Shown piece after piece: positions 27,877 to 36,355 of a DNA stretch of 64,000 bases; positions within the stretch are counted from its first letter, which is position 1, and each line of letters begins with the position of its first letter. The notes under the pieces were generated by a model, which made no database searches, was not told the DNA's origin, and saw only the letters and a list, made by a program, of their open reading frames with translations. Source of the DNA: Bacteroidales bacterium. GTDB taxonomy: Bacteria; Bacteroidota; Bacteroidia; Bacteroidales; VadinHA17. The stretch spans positions 1 through 64,000 of the forward strand of contig PMIJ01000028.1 in NCBI GenBank assembly GCA_003157015.1. The letters run 5' to 3'. The position numbers and the translations under genes were made by a program.

Positions 27877-29127
27877 ATGGAAAGATATTTAGAACCGTCT
27901 GTAATTAAAGGAACTGTAAAGGCTCCATCTTCAAAAAGCATGACCCAGCGAGCAATAGCTGCTGCGTTACTGGCTGACGGTCAGAGTATAATCCATAATC
28001 CTTCATATTGCGACGATTCACTGGCGGCAATGAGCATTGCAGTCGGATTGGGTGCCAGGGTTGAACCTCAGGTTAACGAACTAAAGATAAATGGTTCTGC
28101 CATACTGAAAGAGCCCAAGCTTAATTGCGGTGAATCGGGCCTTGCAATCCGTATGTTTTCCCCTATTGCTGCCTTATATCCTGCTGAAATTACTATGGTT
28201 GGAGCAAATTCTCTTAAAAAGAGACCTATGTTCATGATTGAAGAAGCTTTAAATCAGCTTGGAGTTAAATGTACAAGCTCTGGCGGCTTTCTTCCCCTTG
28301 CAATCCGTGGACCCCTAGCGGGTGGAAAATGTGAAATAGACGGGTCAGTAAGCAGCCAGTTGTTAACCGGCTTGCTCATGGCTCTCCCACTTGCTTCAGG
28401 GAACTCTGAAATCAGGGTAAATAACCTTAAGAGCAAACCCTATATCGATATGACCATCCAACTGCTGAATTCTTTCGGAATAATAGTTGAAAATTCAGGT
28501 TACAGTTTGTTCCGTATCAGGGGAAATCAGAAATATACGCCTCACAGCTATACGGTTGAGGGCGACTGGAGCGGAGGAGCCTTTCTTCTTGTGGCAGGCG
28601 CCATTAATGGTCAGCTGTGTATTAAGGGACTTAAGCCCGACAGTTTGCAGAGCGACATGTCAATAATTAACCCGTTAAAGAAAGCCGGTGCGCAAATGAA
28701 TATTACTGATCAACAGATTGAGATATCCCGATCTGATTTAAAAGCTTTTGAATTTGATGCCACAGAATCGCCGGATCTGTTTCCTCCTCTCGTTGCACTT
28801 GCATCATATTGTGAAGGAGTGTCAGCCATAAAAGGAGTATCCAGATTAATTTATAAGGAGAGTGACCGGGCCAAAACCCTTAAGGAGGAGTTTGGAAAAA
28901 TGAATATCAAGATTGAAATACATGATGATCATATGCATGTTACCGGAGGGAAACCACTCAGTGCCAGAGTAGAATCGCATGATGACCACCGCATTGCTAT
29001 GGCTCTCGCAGTCGCGTCCCTCAAAGCTTCAGGAAAAGTCTCAATCAGGGACTCGCAATGCGTTGCAAAATCTTATCCTGGTTTCTTTGATGATTTAAAA
29101 CATCTTGGCGCTTCTGTTCATGAATGA
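27877..29127 (+). CDS. aroA: 3-phosphoshikimate 1-carboxyvinyltransferase (EPSP synthase)
   Basis: AroA transfers enolpyruvyl from PEP to shikimate-3-phosphate. The 416 residues have KAPSSKSMTQRAIAAALLADG at the N-terminus and the DHRIAMALAVASLKASG motif near the C-terminus. The PEP-site loop LGNAGTAMRP of enteric AroA corresponds to CGESGLAIRM here, the diverged form I associate with Bacteroidota enzymes. It ends the Phe/Tyr operon; the other common shikimate genes are not in the window. Confidence 0.94.
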   Translation: MERYLEPSVIKGTVKAPSSKSMTQRAIAAALLADGQSIIHNPSYCDDSLAAMSIAVGLGARVEPQVNELKINGSAILKEPKLNCGESGLAIRMFSPIAALYPAEITMVGANSLKKRPMFMIEEALNQLGVKCTSSGGFLPLAIRGPLAGGKCEIDGSVSSQLLTGLLMALPLASGNSEIRVNNLKSKPYIDMTIQLLNSFGIIVENSGYSLFRIRGNQKYTPHSYTVEGDWSGGAFLLVAGAINGQLCIKGLKPDSLQSDMSIINPLKKAGAQMNITDQQIEISRSDLKAFEFDATESPDLFPPLVALASYCEGVSAIKGVSRLIYKESDRAKTLKEEFGKMNIKIEIHDDHMHVTGGKPLSARVESHDDHRIAMALAVASLKASGKVSIRDSQCVAKSYPGFFDDLKHLGASVHE

Positions 29128-29205
29128 TAAGCAGGATGGCTGAATTTAAATCGCTTTGGTTATTATTCAGGAAGTTTTATTGAAATATTTAAAAAAAATT
29201 GATTT

Positions 29206-29238
29206 TTTGGTGATATTTTAAATTTTTGATTATTTTTG
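29206..29238 (+). promoter_or_regulatory. trpB promoter (Bacteroidota type)
   Basis: A TTTG -33 element at 29206-29209 and TATTTTTG at 29231-29238, spaced 21 bases. The first leader ATG (29244) is so close that the transcript would begin at or near it, favouring the second ATG at 29256 as the leader start. Confidence 0.65.
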
Positions 29239-29243
29239 GTGTC

Positions 29244-29318
29244 ATGAAAAAACAGATGTTTTATATTTGGTCGTGGCGTAGCTTATCCGATTCAGCTGTG
29301 AAACAAGCCATTATATAA
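29244..29318 (+). CDS. trp leader peptide (Trp-Ser-Trp attenuator ORF)
   Basis: A short ORF with two Trp codons separated by one Ser (IWSWRSLSD, Trp codons at 29268-29270 and 29274-29276), 24 codons from ATG 29244 or 20 from ATG 29256, ending in TAA. CTGTGAA-A-CA (29296-29305) is complementary, with one bulge, to TGTTCACAG (29351-29359) covering the terminator loop and both inner arm ends. That would be the antiterminator when a ribosome stalls at the Trp codons. Tandem Trp codons before a tryptophan synthase gene are the classical trp leader sign. The mechanism is inferred. Confidence 0.82.
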   Translation: MKKQMFYIWSWRSLSDSAVKQAII

Positions 29319-29342
29319 CATTTATAAAATATATATTTATAG

Positions 29343-29371
29343 AGGCACACTGTTCACAGTGTGCCTTTTTT
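29343..29371 (+). terminator. trp attenuator terminator
   Basis: A perfect 10-bp stem AGGCACACTG / CAGTGTGCCT with TTCA loop followed by a run of T. It lies about 38 bases before trpB. Confidence 0.9.
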
Positions 29372-29408
29372 GTTTAAAATTTTTAACTAACATTAATATT
29401 TAACAATT

Positions 29409-30770
29409 ATGGAAAAGATCAGAAAAATCACTTTAAGTGAAAGCGAAATGCCAAGGCAATGGTATAATATCCAGGCAGATATGCCTAACAAGCCAATGCC
29501 TCCATTGAACCCGGCTACGAAACAACCGATTGGACCTCAGGACCTTGCCGCAGTTTTTCCCATGGAGCTTATTAAACAGGAAGTTTCCTCAGAAAGGTAT
29601 ATTGATATTCCTGATGAAGTACTTGACCTCTATGCAACTTTTCGTCCTTCTCCTATATTCAGGGCATATAACCTTGAAAAGGCGCTTGGTACAAAAAGTA
29701 AAATCTATTACAAATATGAAGGTGGCAATTATTCAGGATCTCATAAAGCCAATACTGCAATTCCACAGGCATATTACAACAAAATGGAAGGAATAAAAAG
29801 AATTACTACCGAAACCGGAGCCGGACAGTGGGGAAGTGCAATGAGTTTCGCGTGTCACCATTTCGGAATTGAACTACTTGTTTTTATGGTAAAAGTCAGC
29901 TATGACCAGAAACCCGGTCGTAAGCTCCTGATGAACACCTATAATGCAAAGGTAGTTGCTTCTCCAAGCACTATGACCGCAGCCGGAAGAAGAGTTCTTG
30001 AACTTGACCCTGATTCACCGGGAAGCCTGGGTATAGCTATTTCTGAAGCTATGGAAGTAGCAATACAGGATCCATACACTAAATATTCCCTTGGAAGCGT
30101 TCTCAACCATGTTATGCTTCACCAGACAATTATAGGCCAGGAAGCACTTCTTCAAATGGAAAAAGCAGGCGATTATCCCGATGTTGTGATAGGTTGTTTC
30201 GGGGGAGGTTCAAACTTCTCAGGAATAGCATTTCCGTTCCTTCGCGAGCGGTTGCTTAATGGAAAAAACATCAGGCTGCTGACTGTTGAGCCCTCTTCCT
30301 GCCCTAAACTTACAAAAGGGAAATTTATGTACGACTTCGGCGATTCGGCCGGAATGACTCCTCTCCTTCCGATGTACACCCTCGGGCATAATTTTATACC
30401 TGCCAAAATACATGCAGGCGGATTACGCTATCATGGCGCAGGAGTGCTGGTCAGTCAGCTTCTCAAAGACGGATTTATTGAAGCAAGAGCAAAGATGCAG
30501 AGAGAGTGCTTCGAAGCCGGTGTCCTCTTTGCAAGGGCTGAAGGTATTTTACCTGCTCCGGAATCTACATATGCCATTGCCGGCGCTCTGGATGAAGCTA
30601 GAAGAGCTGATCTTGAAGGTGTCTCAAAAACGATACTCTTTAATCTCAGCGGCCATGGTCATTTCGATATTTCTGCCTATGAAAAATATTTCGAAAATAA
30701 TCTTCCAGATCATGAAATGACAAGCATGGAGGTAGATGAAGCGATAGCTAAAATTAATATCCCGGGTTGA
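29409..30770 (+). CDS. trpB: Tryptophan synthase beta chain, TrpB2 type
   Basis: At 453 residues and with the N-terminal segment PRQWYNIQADMPNKPMPPLNPAT this is the TrpB2 subclass, which joins indole and serine with PLP and often works without TrpA. The PLP lysine is in SGSHKANTAIPQAYY, the catalytic Glu in TTETGAGQWGSA, and the phosphate-binding GCFGGGSNFSG motif is intact. It stands alone: no trpA, trpC, trpD, trpE or trpF is in the window. It nevertheless has its own Trp-codon leader and terminator. An indole-salvage or supplementary role is possible. Confidence 0.93.
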   Translation: MEKIRKITLSESEMPRQWYNIQADMPNKPMPPLNPATKQPIGPQDLAAVFPMELIKQEVSSERYIDIPDEVLDLYATFRPSPIFRAYNLEKALGTKSKIYYKYEGGNYSGSHKANTAIPQAYYNKMEGIKRITTETGAGQWGSAMSFACHHFGIELLVFMVKVSYDQKPGRKLLMNTYNAKVVASPSTMTAAGRRVLELDPDSPGSLGIAISEAMEVAIQDPYTKYSLGSVLNHVMLHQTIIGQEALLQMEKAGDYPDVVIGCFGGGSNFSGIAFPFLRERLLNGKNIRLLTVEPSSCPKLTKGKFMYDFGDSAGMTPLLPMYTLGHNFIPAKIHAGGLRYHGAGVLVSQLLKDGFIEARAKMQRECFEAGVLFARAEGILPAPESTYAIAGALDEARRADLEGVSKTILFNLSGHGHFDISAYEKYFENNLPDHEMTSMEVDEAIAKINIPG

Positions 30771-30771
30771 C

Positions 30772-30868
30772 CTCTCCCTAAATCCCTCTCCCAGGGGGGA
30801 GGGACTTAATAAGAAGGTTATCTTCTGCTCCCCTTCTCTCCTGGGAGAAGGGGCTGAGGGATGAGGTT
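30772..30868. repeat. Purine/pyrimidine-run repeat pair after trpB
   Basis: ACCTCTCCCTAAATCCCTCTCCCAGGGGGGAGGG and CTCCCCTTCTCTCCTGGGAGAAGGGGCTGAGGGATGAGGTT. The outer ends are also complementary, so the whole unit can fold as one long hairpin between the convergent trpB and NIPSNAP genes. Confidence 0.7.
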
Positions 30869-30889
30869 AAAACATAAAGAGATGAAACA

Positions 30890-31687
30890 TTAAAAATCCG
30901 AATACGATGTCGGATGAAGCAGGTATGGATTTGCTTTTGATACAGTGTTTTTGTATTCATCCATTCTCAAAAGCTTCTGCCATTCATCAGTTTTTCCAAA
31001 TGCGCTCCAATGATCATCATGCGATTTCATATCCGAAAAAGTAGTCATATACATGAGATTAGGCATATGACTTCCTAACAATACTTCACCCCAGAAGACA
31101 GGATTGAACTCAAGTTTTTTGAAGATATCAATCTCTCCGCCCTGGTTGAACATTTCAATCTTTTTTATTGCTTTTGTGTCAGTAGCGCTTTCATAACTCC
31201 TGAGTTCATAGATTCTTTCTGATGGAGAATTGGAATATTTTGGCGCTACAAACTGAGGAAAATTCATGAAAGCCTTCAAAAATATACTCTCATACCTCTT
31301 ATAAGGTGGCTCGTTAAATGGAGCATCGCTAAAGGATTTCCCGGCGTCTGCAAATAATTTATCTTTCTGCAGTGCTCCCGGCAATCGAATAAATTGATCA
31401 ACAGTTTTGAAAGGGATAAGGACATATATCAACTTCCCGAAAGCCGTATCGGCTTCAACTGGTTTAAAAACACCAACTATCGGAATACCCGCACGGTGAA
31501 GTGCAGGCAGGTATGCATCCTTAAGATAAACATCGACTTTGCCCTCCTGAATTTTATCAGCAATCCGGTAAATCTTTATCTCATAGTACTGTTGCTTTTC
31601 CGGTCCAGCTCCAAATCCATTGAGTGCAAAAAATGTGAACAATAATAATGCCGGAAATATCCGGTAAATAACTTTTGATTTTTTCAT
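30890..31687 (-). CDS. Secreted NIPSNAP-family protein
   Basis: A 265-residue protein with a signal peptide (about 1-26) and two NIPSNAP/ferredoxin-like repeats (about 33-130 and 165-262), recognisable by QQYYEIKIYRIADKIQEGKVDVYLKDAYLPALHRAGIP and YELRSYESATDTKAIKKIEMFNQGGEIDIFKK. The family is a dimeric alpha-beta barrel-like fold of uncertain chemistry, common in CAZyme neighbourhoods of Bacteroidota. It lies downstream of the DUF6807 and oxidoreductase genes on the same strand, probably co-regulated despite the 218-base gap. Confidence 0.8.
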   Translation of the reverse strand: MKKSKVIYRIFPALLLFTFFALNGFGAGPEKQQYYEIKIYRIADKIQEGKVDVYLKDAYLPALHRAGIPIVGVFKPVEADTAFGKLIYVLIPFKTVDQFIRLPGALQKDKLFADAGKSFSDAPFNEPPYKRYESIFLKAFMNFPQFVAPKYSNSPSERIYELRSYESATDTKAIKKIEMFNQGGEIDIFKKLEFNPVFWGEVLLGSHMPNLMYMTTFSDMKSHDDHWSAFGKTDEWQKLLRMDEYKNTVSKANPYLLHPTSYSDF

Positions 31688-31738
31688 AATTAATGTATTT
31701 ATTATATTAAATATTTCATTCTTTTTGCTTAATTATTT

Positions 31739-31770
31739 TGCCCCCTTACTCCCCTAAAGGGGGGATTAAT
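31739..31770. repeat. C-run/G-run palindrome upstream of NIPSNAP gene
   Basis: GCCCCCTTACTCCCCTAAAGGGGGGATTAATTC: a CCCCTAAAGGGG hairpin of the second repeat family, in the 218-base gap. Confidence 0.6.
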
Positions 31771-31871
31771 TCGGTAATCATCGGGAAAACATATGATATT
31801 ATTAAGTCATGCCTGATAAGTCATATATATTTGATTATCAATATTTATCTATTTTTCTAAAAACTGCGTTT

Positions 31872-31903
31872 TAGCCCCCCTTCAGGGGGGAAGGGGGGCA
31901 AAA
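31872..31903. repeat. C-run/G-run palindrome after DUF6807 gene
   Basis: TTAGCCCCCCTT...AAGGGGGGCAAAA, a near-perfect inverted repeat with CAGGGGGG in the loop, two bases beyond the end of the minus-strand gene. It may stop transcription but lacks a T-run on the coding strand. Confidence 0.6.
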
Positions 31904-31905
31904 CA

Positions 31906-33006
31906 CTAATACTCTTTTGAAAATTCCTCAAATATTTTATTCGCATTTTCCGCAGTCAATGCTGACCCGGATTGAACATAAAATCTGTGATGCAAAGTCA
32001 CAGATTGCCCCTTCTCAATTTTAAAACTCAACTTCTCCTTTTTAGGATCATAAGAATTCTGTCCGAAATTATTTATTGAAAAAAGACCATACCCCCGGGC
32101 ATGAGCGTAAGCCGGGAAACCCTGGTTTTTAGGATTATCAAAAATAGCCATAGAGATCGGAACATTATTCTTCACTCCGCTGAGGATTACCCATTTATTA
32201 CGCGTCCCCCAAACAGAATCGCCCTTTGATCCGTTACTTGAAATGTACATTCCCGTAACTCCGGCATTATCCATGGCTTTGACTGTTGTAGGATTTCCTT
32301 TCTCATCTGTAAAGATCAATGATTCATTTGATGGCATTTCAAATGCCCTGTCAACCCTGATGGCAAACATTCCTTCCTTGCTGTCGCCAATTATTACCGG
32401 CCCATTTATTGCTGTTAAGGTTGAAATGTGGTCAATTGTTCTGGAATTCTTGTCCCCCGAAAAGATATACTGAGTTCTTTCAGTTAAAATGGTTATCCCC
32501 ATATTGTCCTCCCAGTTTAGTATGACTTCCAGCAATCCTTTTTTCCCGCTTTTTGTTTTAACAATTTTCTGATGAACAATATGCCCGTAGGAATCCCTTT
32601 TGTCAGCCGGAATGGCAGAAGAATTATTCCAAAAATCGAGTCCGCTAATATTGCCATAGTTGAACCAGATTCCTATTTGGTGTGGATGATCAGTGCGTTC
32701 TCCTTTCCTGGGCTCAATAGGATAACCTCTTGTAATCACTTGACCATCAGGTGAATTTACTGGAAAAAGAAATGGTTTTTCAATATCTGATGGATATTGA
32801 TATGACGTAAAAAGACCTCCGTTAACAAAAACATCAACCCTGTGGTAATCATCAACTCTGACAAGTTTTACTTCATTGTCCTTTGAAGACTGAGCAATCA
32901 AACTCATTGCCGAAAATAAAAAAACAAGACTACACTGTACGACAAATGAACAGATACTGTACAAAGAGAATTTATTAAATGTTTTCATGACTAATAAATA
33001 TTTCAA
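31906..33006 (-). CDS. Secreted DUF6807 / PmoA-like family protein
   Basis: A 366-residue protein with an N-terminal hydrophobic export signal (about 12-38). The body has the family pattern VFVNGGLFTSYQYP, PFLFPVNSPDGQVITRGYPI and RTDHPHQIGIWFNYGNISGLDFWNNS, which I recognise as DUF6807 (PmoA family) from sugar-catabolism loci. The fold is probably a galactose-mutarotase-like beta sandwich; the activity is unknown. The start overlaps the stop of the upstream oxidoreductase by four bases, so the two are translated from one message. Confidence 0.75.
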   Translation of the reverse strand: MKYLLVMKTFNKFSLYSICSFVVQCSLVFLFSAMSLIAQSSKDNEVKLVRVDDYHRVDVFVNGGLFTSYQYPSDIEKPFLFPVNSPDGQVITRGYPIEPRKGERTDHPHQIGIWFNYGNISGLDFWNNSSAIPADKRDSYGHIVHQKIVKTKSGKKGLLEVILNWEDNMGITILTERTQYIFSGDKNSRTIDHISTLTAINGPVIIGDSKEGMFAIRVDRAFEMPSNESLIFTDEKGNPTTVKAMDNAGVTGMYISSNGSKGDSVWGTRNKWVILSGVKNNVPISMAIFDNPKNQGFPAYAHARGYGLFSINNFGQNSYDPKKEKLSFKIEKGQSVTLHHRFYVQSGSALTAENANKIFEEFSKEY

Positions 33007-34325
33007 TACCGGAACACTTTACCCCCAGCCATAACTTCCTGGGTCGACTCATCAAAGGAAGCTTTGTCTCCGGTCCTTATTGCTGCAGTACACATTATAG
33101 TAGCAATAGAATGATTATAGCCTGCAACAATATCTGCGTTTGGTTTTTTACGGTTACGAATACACTCCATCCAGTTCCTCATATGTGCATTGGTCATTAG
33201 ATCGGAACCGGTGTTAGCAGATGTCTCCGCTTTAAAACCTGGTAAGTCGATTGGCTCCAGCAGATTAGGCTGCATATTCATATCTTTCGCATCTGAAGCA
33301 GTCAGCCCACCCTCAGAATTGATCTTGTTTGTATCAAGATTAAGTGAGCCTCCGTTGGAAAAATAGATCTCTTTTGTTCCGCCGGCTGAATTCGTGAAAC
33401 GTGATGTATAAACAACCTGGAAGCCGTAATTTGCATCACCATAATCCATCACTGCAGTCATAGTGTCATAGTTAGTGCGCCCGTCTTTCCATAAATAAAT
33501 ACCTCCGTTTGCAGCAACGCTTCTTGGATGACTTAATCCGGTAAACCAATGAACAGTATCAATCTGATGTGCCATCCATTGGCCCGGTATTCCTGATGAA
33601 TATGGCCAGAACAATCTGAATTCCAGATATTTCCTTGGATCCCATGCGGCAGGGTCACGATTCATCTGGAAACGTTTCCAGTCTGTATCACTCTCTTTTA
33701 TGACCGATGTAAGCTGCGGTCTTCTCCATCTGCCCGGCTGGTTAACGTTCCATGACATCTCAACCATAACAATTTTCCCAAACTTTCCCGACCTGATATA
33801 ATCGTTGGCAGCGATATAATTCGGCGTACTCCTGCGTTGTGAACCAATCTGTACGATCTTCCCGGAATCTTTAACAGCTTTTAATGCTTCCCGTGCATCA
33901 GACATAGTCTCGGCAAACGGCTTTTCACAATATGCGTCCTGACCAGCTCTCACAGCCTCAGCAAGCACCAGGGCATGCTGAAAATCTGCCGTACTTATAA
34001 TGACAGCATCTGTGTCTTTTCCCCCGTAGAGTTCATCATTGTTACGGGCTTTTCTTATTTCAATCCCTTTTCCTTTGAAAAAAGTTTCAGCCTCTTCGCG
34101 ACGCCTGTTCCATAGATCAGAAACCGCAACTATTTCAAAGTTTAATTCTTTTGATAGGCTTAGGAACGCAGGAGCCAGCGATGTTCTGAACCGGTCTGAA
34201 AAACCAACGATCCCAACACGCACCCTGTCATTTGCGCCAATGATACGTGAATAACTCTTTGCACCTAGCGCCAGAGCTGTAGTTCCTAGTGCTGATTTTT
34301 GAATAAATTCTCTACGGGTTGCCAT
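33003..34325 (-). CDS. Gfo/Idh/MocA-family oxidoreductase with Tat-like signal
   Basis: A 440-residue NAD(P)-dependent oxidoreductase. The N-terminus TRREFIQKSALGTTALALGA is a twin-arginine type export signal. It is followed by a Rossmann domain (VRVGIVGFSDR; YCEKPFAET with the conserved Lys near residue 138) and a C-terminal substrate domain with GQWMAHQIDTVHWF. Exported members of this family are common in Bacteroidota sugar loci and some act as NAD-cofactor-retaining glycosidases. It is divergent from the GH105 gene and leads the oxidoreductase-DUF6807-NIPSNAP run. Confidence 0.88.
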   Translation of the reverse strand: MATRREFIQKSALGTTALALGAKSYSRIIGANDRVRVGIVGFSDRFRTSLAPAFLSLSKELNFEIVAVSDLWNRRREEAETFFKGKGIEIRKARNNDELYGGKDTDAVIISTADFQHALVLAEAVRAGQDAYCEKPFAETMSDAREALKAVKDSGKIVQIGSQRRSTPNYIAANDYIRSGKFGKIVMVEMSWNVNQPGRWRRPQLTSVIKESDTDWKRFQMNRDPAAWDPRKYLEFRLFWPYSSGIPGQWMAHQIDTVHWFTGLSHPRSVAANGGIYLWKDGRTNYDTMTAVMDYGDANYGFQVVYTSRFTNSAGGTKEIYFSNGGSLNLDTNKINSEGGLTASDAKDMNMQPNLLEPIDLPGFKAETSANTGSDLMTNAHMRNWMECIRNRKKPNADIVAGYNHSIATIMCTAAIRTGDKASFDESTQEVMAGGKVFRY

Positions 34326-34472
34326 AATAGATTATTTAAAGTTATCGATTACTTTTTACCTTATCTTAAGTAAAAATAAAGTAAATCATTATCAAATCAT
34401 AAACAAATGAAAGGCTATTTTTCTGTTCTCTCTTCTTTAACATTTTTTAACTTAACAATTAGCTAAATAATG

Positions 34473-34480
34473 TATATTTG
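34473..34480 (+). promoter_or_regulatory. Probable -7 box of the GH105 gene
   Basis: TATATTTG fits TAnnTTTG; it is 48 bases before the GH105 start in the 203-base divergent region. No good -33 element was found. Confidence 0.45.
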
Positions 34481-34528
34481 ATTCACGCATTCACAAAATG
34501 AGCATCCGGAAATTATAAATTTAAGGTT

Positions 34529-35662
34529 ATGAAAATAAAATCAGTCTACAGATTAACATTGATCTGTTGTATTGTTTTTCTTCTTCCATTGCAGGATTTT
34601 GGACAAGAGAAAAATGAGAATTCTGACCTCAGACACTGGCCTGCAGGTTCGTCTCCTCAGGAGATAGGGAAACGGCTTGCAGAACATTTTATCATCAGGC
34701 CTCTTCCAGTCGCTCCAGGGAAAGTACTCTATCCTGAAGTCTGTACATGGTATGGAGCTCTAACATTTGCCAATCTTACAAAGGACACCAAGCTAATTGC
34801 CAGTCTTGAAGAGCGTTTCAAACCTTTGCTCGGAGCCGATTCGGTTCTGATACCTATACCTAATCATGTCGATAATACGGTGTTTGGATCTGTCCCACTT
34901 GAACTATATTTAATCACCAAAGATTTGAAATATCTTACTCTGGGTAAAAGAATTGCAGACAGTCAATGGGCTTCACCTGAGGGTACTCAGGTAACCCCTG
35001 ACGCAAAAGTTTTTTACGAAAAAGGATTTACACCACAGACAAGGATGTGGATCGACGACATGTTCATGATAACTGCTGTTCAGGTACAGGCTTACAGGGC
35101 GACAGGCGATAAAAAATATATCGAAAGGGCTGCAAAAGAGATGGTTCTTTATCTCGATTCTCTACAAAGACCCAACGGGCTCTTTTTTCATGCCCCTGAT
35201 GTGCCATTTTTTTGGAGTCGTGGTAACGGCTGGATGGCAGCCGGAATGAGCGAGTTGTTAAGTTCTCTCCCAAAAAACAACGCTTTACGCCCCAGAATAA
35301 TGGAAGGTTATAAAAAAATGATGGTATCGCTTTTGAAGTATCAGGATGAAAACGGTACATGGAGACAATTGATAGACCAATCTGACTCGTGGAACGAAAC
35401 TTCCGGAACCGGAATGTTTGCTTTTGCCATGATAACAGGTGTTAAAAACGGGTGGCTCGATAAAAATATATATGGCGCTGCAGCACGTAAAGCCTGGCTA
35501 GGACTTATTTCCTACATTGACAAAAGCGATGACCTGCACGAGGTTTGTGAGGGTACCAATAAAAAGAATGACAGGCAATATTATTTCGACAGGAAACGGA
35601 ATATCGGCGATTTGCATGGACAGGCGCCTGTGTTATGGTGCGCATCAGCTTTGTTGAGGTAG
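34529..35662 (+). CDS. Glycoside hydrolase family 105 (unsaturated rhamnogalacturonyl hydrolase-like)
   Basis: A 377-residue secreted protein (signal peptide about 1-26). The (alpha/alpha)6 barrel signatures CTWYGALTFANLT, RMWIDDMFMITAVQVQAYRATGDKKY (candidate catalytic Asp176/Asp177), FFWSRGNGWMAAGMSELL and SDSWNETSGTGMFAFAMITGVKNGWL identify GH105/GH88. Such enzymes hydrate and cleave the unsaturated uronic acid left by pectin or rhamnogalacturonan lyases. Divergent from the oxidoreductase and 21 bases before the next gene. Confidence 0.9.
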   Translation: MKIKSVYRLTLICCIVFLLPLQDFGQEKNENSDLRHWPAGSSPQEIGKRLAEHFIIRPLPVAPGKVLYPEVCTWYGALTFANLTKDTKLIASLEERFKPLLGADSVLIPIPNHVDNTVFGSVPLELYLITKDLKYLTLGKRIADSQWASPEGTQVTPDAKVFYEKGFTPQTRMWIDDMFMITAVQVQAYRATGDKKYIERAAKEMVLYLDSLQRPNGLFFHAPDVPFFWSRGNGWMAAGMSELLSSLPKNNALRPRIMEGYKKMMVSLLKYQDENGTWRQLIDQSDSWNETSGTGMFAFAMITGVKNGWLDKNIYGAAARKAWLGLISYIDKSDDLHEVCEGTNKKNDRQYYFDRKRNIGDLHGQAPVLWCASALLR

Positions 35663-35683
35663 AATATTCAGTATTTAAAAATC

Positions 35684-36205
35684 ATGAAGAGAATCCTGGT
35701 TGATATGGATGGAGTTCTGACAGATGTTTACACTCGCTTTTTTGAACTTTATGAAAAAGAAACCGGATTGAGGAAAACTATGGAGGAGCTAATAGGGCTT
35801 AAAGAAGGTGAAGCATTTCCTGAACTGTTCCGATGGGTGGAAACTCCTGGTTTCTTCAGAACTATGCCGGTAATGTCCGAAAGTCAGAGGGTCCTGAAAT
35901 TACTGAATGAAGCTTACGAAATCATAGTCATTTCGATGGCAACTGAATTCCCTGTCAGCCTGACTGACAAACAATTGTGGCTTAATGACAATTTCCCGTT
36001 TATAAGCTGGAAACAGGTTGTTTTCTGTGGTGACAAAAGTTTAATATCTGCAGATATGATGATCGATGACCACTTTAAAAACCTCGACAATTTTGATGGT
36101 GAAACAATTATGTTCATCCAGCCACATAATATGAACGACACCTGTCATCATCATAAAACCGTTACGTTGTGGACAGATCTTGAAAAGCTTCTTTTACATC
36201 ATTAA
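35684..36205 (+). CDS. 5'(3')-deoxyribonucleotidase-like HAD phosphatase
   Basis: A 173-residue HAD-superfamily protein starting MKRILVDMDGVLTDVYTRFFELYEK, with nucleophile Asp7 and acid/base Asp9. A serine-rich second motif (VISMATEFPVS) and the metal-binding DDHFKNLDNF motif follow. Length and layout match the NT5C-type 5'(3')-deoxyribonucleotidase family. It probably dephosphorylates nucleotides; cytoplasmic, no signal. It is 21 bases after the GH105 gene, though a metabolic link is not obvious. Confidence 0.82.
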   Translation: MKRILVDMDGVLTDVYTRFFELYEKETGLRKTMEELIGLKEGEAFPELFRWVETPGFFRTMPVMSESQRVLKLLNEAYEIIVISMATEFPVSLTDKQLWLNDNFPFISWKQVVFCGDKSLISADMMIDDHFKNLDNFDGETIMFIQPHNMNDTCHHHKTVTLWTDLEKLLLHH

Positions 36206-36244
36206 TTTATATTCTGAATTCAGATCACCGGATTATAAATATTA

Positions 36245-36252
36245 TAACTTTG
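36245..36252 (+). promoter_or_regulatory. Probable -7 box of the DUF5009-type gene
   Basis: TAACTTTG fits TAnnTTTG and lies about 100 bases before the preferred start. The -33 region is weak. Confidence 0.4.
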
Positions 36253-36355
36253 GAGCATGGGGAACCTGGATTTTTAATAGATTTTATAAACCCTGTTCAA
36301 TATTATTTGCAAATTGGTTTTTAACAAAACGATAACTATAAAATATCAAAAAAAA

